DNA of 9,184 nt from Candidatus Omnitrophota bacterium (GCA_030691725.1 JAUYDQ010000104.1:1-9184), one strand, 5' to 3'. Numbered from the stretch's first letter, positions 1-6,025 are shown. Notes: generated from the sequence alone by a model not told the origin. Numbers and translations are program-made.

Positions 1-90
1 GCTTACCACACGACCAGCAACATTCTGGATACGCTGGATATCAGCTACTGAAGAACCGCCGAATTTTTGCACAATTAATCCTTTATGCAT
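1..90 (-). CDS. lysC: Aspartate kinase, N-terminal fragment (continues beyond window)
   Basis: Only the first 30 codons lie in the window; the gene runs off at base 1. Aspartate kinase phosphorylates aspartate, the entry step to threonine, lysine and methionine. The translated start contains LIVQKFGGSSVAD, the KFGGSS nucleotide-binding motif that opens the amino-acid-kinase domain of aspartokinases, followed by a helix of the type IQRIQNVAGRVV. The start at 90 is supported by an AGGAG five bases upstream (96-100). It overlaps the last 8 bases of the cstA-like gene, so translational coupling is likely. Its place in line with hom, thrC and the ApgM-like gene fits a shared aspartate-pathway operon. 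Whether it has C-terminal ACT domains cannot be seen. Confidence 0.93.
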   Translation of the reverse strand, partial: MHKGLIVQKFGGSSVADIQRIQNVAGRVVS

Positions 91-1672
91 GTTTTCTCCT
101 GCCTTTGAATATAACTCGCACAACCTCACTAACCATAAATCCTGCTAATAAAATCAGACAAATAGATACTACAAGAAGTACAATGTCTTTATTTATAAAA
201 TATCTTATTGCCTGGAATACTAAGGCAAAAACAGTTGTAATCAGCATAAAGAATGCAGGCAATAATGTAAATCTTGTAGTTTTATTCTTAGATAAAAGCC
301 AGCAACTTAAAACAAATAAAGCTAACGCTGCTACTAATTGATTAGATGCGCCAAATACTGGCCAGATCCTATTCCACTTTCCGCTAAATGCTAAAGCCGC
401 ACTTACAATGACAACCAGTATAGTTGAGAGATATCTATTTTTTATTCCGAATAGCTCTTCGGTTAAATAACGCGATATCCTTGTAGCAGTATCCAGGGTC
501 GTAAGTATAAATGCATTTAATATGGTTATAGCAATAAACCGGCCGTAACCGCCTAAGATACCCTGTGTAATCAACCCATATCCTTTCCCAAAAATTTCAA
601 TTGGACTAATACTCTTTAAAACCGCACCAAAATCTTGTTTGGTATTAAACAAAATAGCAGTGCTAATTATTGCCAATACCGCCACTACTCCTTCGGCAAC
701 CATCCCGCCATATCCGATTCTTTTCACATGGCGCTCGTTAGCAATCTGTTTGGATGAAGTGCCGCTTGCAATCAGTGAATGAAATCCGGAGACCGCACCG
801 CAGGCAACAGTAACAAATAAAGCCGGCCAAAGATAACCTTCATTTGTGTTCCATCGATGATAATAGGGCATATTTATTTGGGGATGAGATAATAATAAGC
901 CTATATAACCAACTCCCACTCCGAAAAATAATAAGAAACTGGATAGGTAATCCCGCGGCTGTAGAAGTATATTTACGGGTAAAACCGAAGCAAAATAACA
1001 GTATATGAATAAAACCAAAAGCCATATTGTCAAGCTACCATTCAAAGGTAAGGAATTGCCCAGAAATATTAATCCAGCCAAACAAGCCAGGCCTAGAATT
1101 GTCACTAAAACAGAATTTACCCTTAAATGATACAAAAGATAACCCACTATCATTGCTACCGGTATAAGCCCTAATGCAGGTAACACAATCTTTGGTTCTT
1201 TTACAAATGTATCTGCGCATAGATAAGCAAAAACAGCGATAACTAAAATCAACGCGAGCCAAACAAACAGAGAAAACAAAATCTTAGCGCGTTTGGATAT
1301 AACATGCTCCGCTATTTCGGCTATGGATGAACCGCCTTCTCTTATCGAAGTTATCAAAGAGCCGTAGTCATGCACTCCGCCGATAAAGATTGTACCCAGC
1401 ACCACCCATAATAACGCAGGCAGCCATCCCCATAACATTACGGCAATGACCGGGCCGATAATTGGCCCTGCACCGGCAATAGACGCAAAATGATGACCGA
1501 ATAAAACCAGCCAATTCTTAGCCGGGATATAATCCATGCTGTCATACTTGGAAAATGCCGGCGTTGACCGTTTAGGGTCAATTTGCCACAAAGATTCAAA
1601 CTTACGGGCATAAAACCTATATGCACAAAAAAATAATATCAGTGAAATAAAAACAATGACTAAAGAACTCAT
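83..1672 (-). CDS. cstA: CstA-family (carbon starvation) membrane transporter, short form
   Basis: This is a 529-residue polytopic inner-membrane protein of the CstA family. Characterised members take up pyruvate or peptides. Family hallmarks seen are FGHHFASIAGAGPIIGP (residues 58-74), GGVHDYGSL (98-106), SGFHSLIASGTSSKQIANE (295-313), the TLDTATRISRYL segment (392-403) and WPVFGASNQLVAAL (437-450). About a dozen or more hydrophobic segments span the length. It is shorter than E. coli CstA (about 700 residues), lacking the long C-terminal part, as many short CstA homologues do. The start at 1672 has only a weak AAGAGAG ribosome site, next to a palindromic repeat cluster. The 3' end overlaps lysC by 8 bases. 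The substrate cannot be read from sequence; its position between apgM-like and lysC hints at a link to amino-acid metabolism, which is inference. Confidence 0.9.
   Translation of the reverse strand: MSSLVIVFISLILFFCAYRFYARKFESLWQIDPKRSTPAFSKYDSMDYIPAKNWLVLFGHHFASIAGAGPIIGPVIAVMLWGWLPALLWVVLGTIFIGGVHDYGSLITSIREGGSSIAEIAEHVISKRAKILFSLFVWLALILVIAVFAYLCADTFVKEPKIVLPALGLIPVAMIVGYLLYHLRVNSVLVTILGLACLAGLIFLGNSLPLNGSLTIWLLVLFIYCYFASVLPVNILLQPRDYLSSFLLFFGVGVGYIGLLLSHPQINMPYYHRWNTNEGYLWPALFVTVACGAVSGFHSLIASGTSSKQIANERHVKRIGYGGMVAEGVVAVLAIISTAILFNTKQDFGAVLKSISPIEIFGKGYGLITQGILGGYGRFIAITILNAFILTTLDTATRISRYLTEELFGIKNRYLSTILVVIVSAALAFSGKWNRIWPVFGASNQLVAALALFVLSCWLLSKNKTTRFTLLPAFFMLITTVFALVFQAIRYFINKDIVLLVVSICLILLAGFMVSEVVRVIFKGRRKHA
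96..100 (-). promoter_or_regulatory. Ribosome binding site of lysC
   Basis: AGGAG on the minus strand, 5 bases before the ATG at 90. It lies within the last codons of the upstream cstA-like gene and fixes the aspartate kinase start. Confidence 0.75.
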
Positions 1673-1679
1673 CTCTCTT

Positions 1680-1692
1680 TTTAGGGACGTCC
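1680..1692. repeat. Single GGGACGTCC palindromic repeat copy
   Basis: TTAGGGACGTCC carries the 8-bp perfect palindrome GGACGTCC. It shares its core with the two larger inverted-repeat elements next to it (1704-1766 and 1787-1857). It lies just upstream of the weak cstA ribosome site, in the transcribed leader. Confidence 0.6.
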
Positions 1693-1703
1693 TTGAATCT
1701 AAT

Positions 1704-1766
1704 CTAGGGACGTTCTTAAACCTAATCGGAAGTCGTTTCTTCCACCAATCGGAAAGGTGTCCCTAG
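1704..1766. repeat. REP-like inverted repeat element A in the cstA leader
   Basis: CTAGGGAC (1704-1711) pairs perfectly with GTCCCTAG (1759-1766), and the stem continues inward with G-U wobbles when read as RNA. An inner hairpin GGAAG (1728-1732) / CTTCC (1739-1743) has a 6-base loop. A short direct repeat, CCTAATCGGAA and CCAATCGGAA, lies within. The layout resembles extragenic palindromic (REP/BIME-type) elements. There is no T-tract, so it is a poor intrinsic terminator. Confidence 0.7.
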
Positions 1767-1786
1767 AGAAGATTAACTATTACCTC

Positions 1787-1857
1787 AAAATAGGGACAGC
1801 CTTTGCTTTGGGTCGAGGACACCCTTAGCTTTGGTTGCAAAGACGTCCCTGAATTTT
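1787..1857. repeat. REP-like inverted repeat element B at the apgM 3' end
   Basis: Nested inverted repeats: AAAAT (1787-1791) with ATTTT (1853-1857), AGGGAC (1792-1797) with GTCCCT (1845-1850), CTTTGC (1801-1806) with GCAAAG (1837-1842), and GGGT (1810-1813) with ACCC (1821-1824). The element begins at the stop codon of the ApgM-like gene and shares the GGGAC/GTCCC core of element A. It could stabilise or process the mRNA between apgM and cstA, or weakly terminate it; the U-run after the stem is short. Confidence 0.65.
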
Positions 1858-3061
1858 AGTCCTCGGCAATCCGGATAAAATAATCCATTAGTGTATAACC
1901 TTTTTCAAAATAAAGATCGGATTTCTCTGCTTCTTTTTCGCTGTAATTTAAAAAACCTCTTCCTATCACGCCCTTACCAAATATGCCAAAAGGTACAATA
2001 TCAGAGGTGTGAGTTCTTATTGAAACAGGTGTCGCGTGGTCAGGCAAAACTAAAATGCGGAAGTTTTTCCTGCGCTTAAATGCTTTTAATATTGTGCCCA
2101 CTACTAATTGGTCGAATCTTTCTATCGCAGTAATCTTCTCCCTTAAATCGCCATTGTGGCCAGCCTCGTCAGGCGCCTCAACGTGCAAGAAAACAAAATC
2201 CTTTTTCTCTAAAGATTTCAATGCTGCCTTCGCTTTAGCTTCATAATCAGTATCGTAATAGCCGGTTGCACCAGCAACTTTTATTACATCTAGCCCTAAG
2301 ATTTTCCCCAGCCCTTTTATTAAATCCACTGCTGATATGACACTGCCTTCAAGGCCGTATTTCTCCTGGAATTTGGGCATACTTAGATTCCTACCTTGGC
2401 CCCATAGCCAAATCATATTAGCCGGATTTTCTTTTAAATCAATCCTTACGAGATTTATCTCATGGCTTTCCAGAATCTTGCGTGAATCCTGCATTAGTTT
2501 TATTAAAATTTCCGCGCCTTCTCCTTTGGGAAGATTTTTAGAAATAATCTTTCCGGTAATATCATGGGGCGGCTTACATTCTAAATCCTGCAAGCGTTCT
2601 TCCGCAGCATTCTTGATAAGCATAAGATGCCTGTAACTTACTCCCGGATAGAATTTAATTCGGTCGGATCCTAAGTTCTGGTCGATAAATTTTATCAATA
2701 TCGCAGCTTCCTTGGAACTTATATGTCCGGCACTATAATCTACAAGAGTATCGGCTGTCGCGGTCACCAGATTACAGCGAAAAGCAACGTCTTCATTTTC
2801 CAATTCTATGCCTAAATTTGCTGCCTCTAACGGGCCTCTTCCAGTATAATATTTTGAGGGGTCATAACCTAATATGGAGATATTTGCCACATCCGAAGCA
2901 GGCGCCATTTTTTTAGGTATGGTTTTAATACGCCCGAGCCTGCCGTGTTTGGCGATAAAATCCATATTTGGCGTGCGTGCCACTTCCAAAGGCGTACGAT
3001 TATCCAACTCTTTGATAGGATAATCTGCCATTCCGTCGCCAACTAAGACTATGTATTTCAT
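1856..3061 (-). CDS. apgM: ApgM-family phosphoglycerate mutase homologue; probable homoserine kinase analogue
   Basis: A 401-residue member of the alkaline-phosphatase superfamily, archaeal-type cofactor-independent phosphoglycerate mutase family. Visible metal and catalytic positions are GDGMAD near the N-terminus (D9), the SDVAN loop with putative nucleophile S56, EAPDEAGHNGD (residues 295-305, with D298 and H302), PDHATP (D341, H342) and H351 in RTHTSD. Length is normal for the family. Family members encoded beside hom and thrC have been annotated in comparative genomics as a predicted functional analogue of homoserine kinase. Here no thrB is visible while hom, thrC and lysC are present, so I favour phosphorylation of homoserine over glycolysis; this is inference. 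The ATG at 3061 has no Shine-Dalgarno, because a heptamer repeat occupies the leader. Its stop lies in palindromic element B. Confidence 0.88.
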   Translation of the reverse strand: MKYIVLVGDGMADYPIKELDNRTPLEVARTPNMDFIAKHGRLGRIKTIPKKMAPASDVANISILGYDPSKYYTGRGPLEAANLGIELENEDVAFRCNLVTATADTLVDYSAGHISSKEAAILIKFIDQNLGSDRIKFYPGVSYRHLMLIKNAAEERLQDLECKPPHDITGKIISKNLPKGEGAEILIKLMQDSRKILESHEINLVRIDLKENPANMIWLWGQGRNLSMPKFQEKYGLEGSVISAVDLIKGLGKILGLDVIKVAGATGYYDTDYEAKAKAALKSLEKKDFVFLHVEAPDEAGHNGDLREKITAIERFDQLVVGTILKAFKRRKNFRILVLPDHATPVSIRTHTSDIVPFGIFGKGVIGRGFLNYSEKEAEKSDLYFEKGYTLMDYFIRIAED

Positions 3062-3065
3062 TTTC

Positions 3066-3101
3066 AGTAACTAGTAAACTAGTAACGAGTAACTAGTAAT
3101 T
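3066..3101. repeat. AGTAACT heptamer repeat tract, downstream bracket copy
   Basis: About five degenerate copies of AGTAACT fill almost the whole 38-bp gap between lemA and the ApgM-like gene. The 36-bp tract matches the tract at 5907-5942 in the same orientation at 32 of 36 positions, with two 2-base differences. ACTAGT units are self-complementary, so small hairpins are possible. The tract overlaps the lemA stop codon. Confidence 0.85.
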
Positions 3102-3656
3102 AAAACTTCACTTCAGGAACTGCCTTTGCCTTTTCTTCTGCCTTAAAATATTCTGTGGCTGTCTTATACCCAAACATACCAGCTACGAGATTACCGGGAA
3201 ACATACGCACTGTAATATTATAATCCCTGACTGCCTCATTATAGCGCATTCTCTCTACTGCAATGCGATTCTCTGTGCCGGATAGCTCATCCATAAGTTT
3301 TAAAAAAGTTTGGTCTGCTTTTAAGTTAGGGTAGTTCTCCACAATTAAAGAAGTCTGCCTAATGCAGCATCAATACTTGAGGCAGCTTTTACTTTCTGTT
3401 CTACTGTGGTTGCCTTTGCCCATTGCGAACGGGCATTAGTAACATCTTCAAAAACAGTCTTCTCATGGCTAGCATAACCTTTGACTGTATTGACTAAATT
3501 AGGAATTAAATCATTGCGCCTCTGTAATTGATTTTCTACCTGCGCCCACTTAGCAGTAATAGTTTCATTTTTTGAAACTATGCCATTATATACAGAAATG
3601 AAAGAAACAATTATTAATAAAATTACTATTCCCAAACCAATTAAAAATCTTTTCAT
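3100..3656 (-). pseudogene. lemA: LemA family membrane protein, broken by a one-base frameshift
   Basis: LemA proteins are small membrane-anchored helical proteins of unclear function, often encoded beside TPM/YgcG proteins. From the ATG at 3656 the first part has one N-terminal transmembrane helix (about residues 4-22), then the family segments KWAQVENQLQRRNDLIPNLV and VKGYASHE. It reads to DAALGRLL and stops at 3345. The C-terminal half (VENYPNLKAD, SGTENRIAVERMRYNEAVRDYN, FPGNLVAGMFGY) is in the -1 frame down to 3100. Adding one base to the A-run at 3347-3349 (plus strand) gives GRLLLIVENYP, which fits the family pattern GRLLxVVENYP and yields a normal 185-residue LemA. It may be a true recent mutation or a sequence error. 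No canonical slippery heptamer is seen. Confidence 0.88.
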
Positions 3657-3660
3657 TTTT

Positions 3661-3667
3661 CCTCCTT
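3661..3667 (-). promoter_or_regulatory. Ribosome binding site that sets the lemA start
   Basis: AAGGAGG on the minus strand lies 4 bases before the ATG at 3656. It favours that start over an in-frame ATG 42 bases further upstream at 3698, whose extra residues do not look like LemA. Confidence 0.8.
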
Positions 3668-3711
3668 GCCCAGAAAGGGCACACCGGCGCAATTCCATTA
3701 GCGCCGGGTGT
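3668..3711 (-). other. Two consecutive hairpins between the tpm-like gene and lemA
   Basis: In the transcript, ACA-CCGGCGC-type strands pair with GCGCCGG-TGT (3681-3690 with 3701-3711, one bulged base, 10-base loop). A second small stem GCCC/GGGC with a 5-base loop follows (3668-3671 with 3677-3680), directly before the lemA ribosome site. No U-tract follows, so this is more likely an mRNA stability or processing structure, or translational tuning, than a terminator. Confidence 0.6.
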
Positions 3712-3713
3712 TT

Positions 3714-4454
3714 CTAAAACCCGCCTCCGCCTCCACCGCCGCCACCGCCTCCACCGCCTCCACCGCCGAAACCACCGCCTCCACCGCCGAAACCACCGCC
3801 ATTGCCACCTCCCCAAAAAACATTACCGTAGCGACGACCCAATAATATTGGTAAAATTAAAATACCAGAAAATAACAAAAATAAAATTATTATAATTATA
3901 GACTCAACCGATGAACCATATGAATTTGCATTTTCTGGCACTAAATCCTTAATTCCCTGCAATGAGCTCAAACTGATATTTGTATTTCTAGCTATAATTT
4001 GTGCTATATTAACCACACCTAGATAAAGTCCTTCGTCATACTTGCCTTCCTTGAAATACGGTACCATATAATTACGGCCGATTTCACCGCAAAGACCATC
4101 GGGCAAAATACCTTCTACTCCATACCCAGTCTCAATACGCCAGCGTCTTTCTTTTATCGCTAAAAGAACCAGAACACCGTTATCTTTGCCTTTCTTACCC
4201 GGCTTCCAATTGTCAAAGAGCAGCCTTGTATATTCCTTCTCTTCATAAGGAGCAATTGAATTAACTGTAACAACCGCGATTTCTGCAGAAGTTTTTTCTT
4301 CTAATTCTTGAATTAAATTGGTTAATTTATCGCGATATTCACTAGATATAACATTCGCGAAATCATTTACCCAGCCAACTGGCTGGGGGATATCGCCAGA
4401 ATATACAAAGAACGGCAAAATTAAAAGAATAACTAAAAGGTATACCCTGCGCAT
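3714..4454 (-). CDS. TPM-domain (YgcG-like) membrane protein with polyglycine C-terminus
   Basis: A 246-residue protein with a signal peptide (residues 1 to about 20, MRRVYLLVIL then a hydrophobic run). A TPM domain follows at about residues 26-155, with VGWVNDFANVIS, KTSAEIAVVTVNS, DNGVLVLLAIKERRWRIETG and GYGVEGILPDG. One transmembrane helix lies at about 185-205, followed by a short linker and a Gly/Phe tail from about 215 to the end. This is the usual plan of exported, membrane-anchored YgcG-type proteins; the TPM domain is linked to phosphatase activity and photosystem repair in plants, but bacterial roles are poorly known. The start is 4 bases after the stop of the nucleotidyltransferase-fold gene, with a weak AGG ribosome site. 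Pairing with lemA downstream is a recurrent arrangement and suggests a joint membrane or envelope role. Confidence 0.9.
   Translation of the reverse strand: MRRVYLLVILLILPFFVYSGDIPQPVGWVNDFANVISSEYRDKLTNLIQELEEKTSAEIAVVTVNSIAPYEEKEYTRLLFDNWKPGKKGKDNGVLVLLAIKERRWRIETGYGVEGILPDGLCGEIGRNYMVPYFKEGKYDEGLYLGVVNIAQIIARNTNISLSSLQGIKDLVPENANSYGSSVESIIIIILFLLFSGILILPILLGRRYGNVFWGGGNGGGFGGGGGGFGGGGGGGGGGGGGGGGF
3717..3808. repeat. GC-rich low-complexity tract encoding polyglycine
   Basis: Imperfect CCGCCTCCA-type units encode the Gly/Phe tail of the TPM-domain protein. It includes a perfect tandem duplication of 21 bases (3751-3771 and 3772-3792), each encoding Phe plus six Gly. The tract is far more GC-rich than its surroundings and could change length by slippage in steps of three without breaking the frame. 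Confidence 0.85.
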
Positions 4455-4458
4455 TCAA

Positions 4459-5187
4459 TTAAAGCCTATCTACTATATCAACTATCTTCTCTAATTCTTT
4501 TACAAAATTAATAAATAAATCCTCTAAATCTTTGTTATTTAATTTTATCTGTTTATTTTTTGCAGCGAATACTTTATCCCAGACTTTTAAATCAATTTGA
4601 AATTCTAAAGCAAGCTCTTTTAAAATGTCCCGTTTTAAATAAGGCGGGTTTTTACCTTTTATGCGTAGCACATTTCTCAATATATGCAATATCGAAGTAA
4701 ATGATTTGAACAATAAACCTTGCAGGGCAACCTTATCTTTATTTAACCTTAAATATAGCTGTCTTAAGTTAATGAGTTTGGCCTTTAGTTCCTGTTCGCA
4801 CTGAAACCTTAAATTTTTTATATCAATTTTAAGGCCTTCTAAAACATCATTACCAAATAAAACTAGGTAATTTTCTTTCATATCCAGAAATTCTATAGGA
4901 AATATATCGCAAGATGTGTTAATGTAATCTCTCGTAAAAAAGACAGGATGAAATCTTTCAAATCTTTTTCTATTTATTAAATCGGAAACCTTTGATAGAT
5001 TCTCCAGGCTCGTATCATTTAAAACCACCAGTAAATTTATATTAGAATGCTTATCTGTAAATTCACCACTGGCAGTGCTGCCGTAAAGAATAATAGAAAT
5101 AAGGGCATCTTGGTATTTATCTTTTAGCCTTTGGATAAAGTCTTCTAATGCATCTTTCAATTTTGGTATTAAATTTAGCTCCTTCAT
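4459..5187 (-). CDS. Nucleotidyltransferase-fold protein with altered active-site motif
   Basis: A 242-residue protein whose N-terminal third has the polymerase-beta-type nucleotidyltransferase core: LYGSTASGEF (residues 35-43) gives the GS..xG motif, and the next strand is SNINLLVVL. The family normally has DxD (or DxN) in that strand to hold metal; here it is N49-I-N51. A later acidic segment, FPIEFLDMKENYLVLFG (E99/D102), matches the usual third-carboxylate region. The C-terminal part (about 125-242) looks all-helical and charged. It starts in an ATGA overlap with the coaB stop and has AGGAG at 5195-5199, so it is probably translationally coupled to coaB. Substrate and role are unknown. 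It could be an inactive regulatory relative or a family with atypical metal binding. Confidence 0.75.
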   Translation of the reverse strand: MKELNLIPKLKDALEDFIQRLKDKYQDALISIILYGSTASGEFTDKHSNINLLVVLNDTSLENLSKVSDLINRKRFERFHPVFFTRDYINTSCDIFPIEFLDMKENYLVLFGNDVLEGLKIDIKNLRFQCEQELKAKLINLRQLYLRLNKDKVALQGLLFKSFTSILHILRNVLRIKGKNPPYLKRDILKELALEFQIDLKVWDKVFAAKNKQIKLNNKDLEDLFINFVKELEKIVDIVDRL

Positions 5188-5897
5188 AAATTCTCTCCTA
5201 TAAGGTTTATGAGTTTATCTGCTAAAGCATTTCTATTCTTTAAAGGGCCAATTGTATTATTTTTATTTACAATGAATGCTAGATATTTATCATTATCAAT
5301 GGTATTGGCAACTGCTAAATCCAGTCTTGCCCGGTTCATTAGACTTTTTGCTTTATCTATTAATATTTCCCGCGGTGCTTTTGGTTCAAACTTAAAACCC
5401 ACTAAGAATAAAGCTCGGTCAATCTTCTTTATCATATCTATTATCTTAGGCGTAGGTACGAGATTTAGCTTCCATTGTTTAATGCCAGACTTCACTTTTT
5501 GTTTAAAACGAACTTGCGGCCTATAATCTGTAACTGCGGCTGAATGTATCATAATATCGTATTTCTTAGAAGTTAGCTCTTTTACGATTATGCGCTTTAA
5601 TTCGTCAAAGAAGATAAAATGTATTAATTTTATCTTCTTATTCAAACAGCAGGTTTCTATCCCGAGTGTAGTTTTTGCTTCTGTATCTCTTCGGGATCCC
5701 GAATAGACGCTGCGTAAAAATATTACATTCGGGACAGGGCCTAATAAAAGAGTAACCTTGGCCCCTAGCTTACGCAGCTTCTCTGCCAGCAAAATGCCGG
5801 TCTGGCCTGTGGCAATATTACTGATTACTCTGACTGTATCAATTGGAACCCATGTGGGCCCTGCAGTAATTAGAATTCTCTTGTTTCTTAACTTCAT
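5184..5897 (-). CDS. coaB: Phosphopantothenate-cysteine ligase (stand-alone CoaB) carrying an inserted palindromic element
   Basis: A 237-residue protein matching the CoaB half of the usual CoaBC (Dfp) fusion. The enzyme joins cysteine to phosphopantothenate in coenzyme A synthesis. Motifs seen are ILITAGPTWVPIDTVRVISN (residues 8-27; N27 fits the conserved Asn of the SN.(S/T)G loop), HSAAVTDYRP (118-127), the Lys-rich QKVKSGIKQ (133-141), NLVPTPKII (145-153), LVGFKFE (165-171) and LAVANTI (194-200). No CoaC decarboxylase domain precedes it. Residues 55-80 do not belong to the family: they are encoded by a 75-bp double inverted repeat, and without it the protein would read GPVETCCLNKKI. The ATG at 5897 has no Shine-Dalgarno and follows a heptamer-repeat leader. 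Whether the enzyme still works with the extra loop is unknown. Confidence 0.87.
   Translation of the reverse strand: MKLRNKRILITAGPTWVPIDTVRVISNIATGQTGILLAEKLRKLGAKVTLLLGPVPNVIFLRSVYSGSRRDTEAKTTLGIETCCLNKKIKLIHFIFFDELKRIIVKELTSKKYDIMIHSAAVTDYRPQVRFKQKVKSGIKQWKLNLVPTPKIIDMIKKIDRALFLVGFKFEPKAPREILIDKAKSLMNRARLDLAVANTIDNDKYLAFIVNKNNTIGPLKNRNALADKLINLIGENL
5660..5734. repeat. 75-bp double palindromic element inserted in frame in coaB
   Basis: On the minus strand it consists of two abutting inverted-repeat units. The first is 38 bases, with TCCCGAAT and ATTCGGGA ends (5734-5697). The second is 37 bases, with TCCCGA and TCGGGA ends (5696-5660). Where they meet they form the perfect 14-bp palindrome TTCGGGATCCCGAA (5690-5703). 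The total is exactly 25 codons. Removing it leaves GPVETCCLNKKI and brings the spacing between the GPV and AAVxDYR motifs to about that of E. coli CoaB. No target duplication is obvious. Confidence 0.8.
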
Positions 5898-5906
5898 TAG
5901 ATATCA

Positions 5907-5942
5907 AGTAACTAGTACGCTAGTAACTCGTAACTAGTAATT
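5907..5942. repeat. AGTAACT heptamer repeat tract, upstream bracket copy
   Basis: This 36-bp tract of degenerate AGTAACT units directly precedes coaB in the transcript. It is a direct repeat of 3066-3101 (32 of 36 identical), so the coaB-to-lemA block lies between two like-oriented copies about 2.8 kb apart. Confidence 0.85.
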
Positions 5943-5987
5943 TTTACAGCTTTCAAAATAAATATTTTGTACCTTTTGTAATTTTCT

Positions 5988-6025
5988 TTAGTTACCAGTT
6001 ACTAGTTACTGGATTGCTAGTTACT
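5988..6025. repeat. AGTTACT heptamer repeat tract, inverted copy after thrC
   Basis: Units of AGTTACT, the reverse complement of the other two tracts, start 3 bases after the thrC stop. Inside, CCAGT/ACTGG arms (5995-5999 with 6008-6012) form a small hairpin. Confidence 0.8.

Noticed and set aside
1787..1857. Rho-independent terminator after the ApgM-like gene
   Set aside because: The stem is nested and bulged, and only a four-T run follows; it matches the neighbouring repeat family better.
2337..2636. 99-codon plus-strand open frame opposite the ApgM-like gene
   Set aside because: Antisense shadow of a conserved gene; composition is not protein-like.
3345..3356. Programmed -1 frameshifting in lemA
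   Set aside because: The site reads CTTCTTTAA, which is not an X XXY YYZ slippery heptamer, and LemA is not known to use recoding; an indel explains it more simply.
3586..3816. Minus-strand reading frame rich in Arg-Trp-Arg repeats
   Set aside because: It is the off-frame translation of the polyglycine microsatellite of the TPM-domain gene and runs into lemA; no independent support.
5209..5526. 105-codon plus-strand open frame opposite coaB
   Set aside because: Antisense to the conserved C-terminal half of CoaB; hydrophobic stretches come from the complementary codons.
5943..5987. Possible sigma-70 promoter for coaB
   Set aside because: A TTGAAA-like -35 is present, but no convincing -10 at the right distance.
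3066..6025. Heptamer tracts considered as a CRISPR array
   Set aside because: Units are only about 7 bases, contiguous and without unique spacers, and no cas genes are present.
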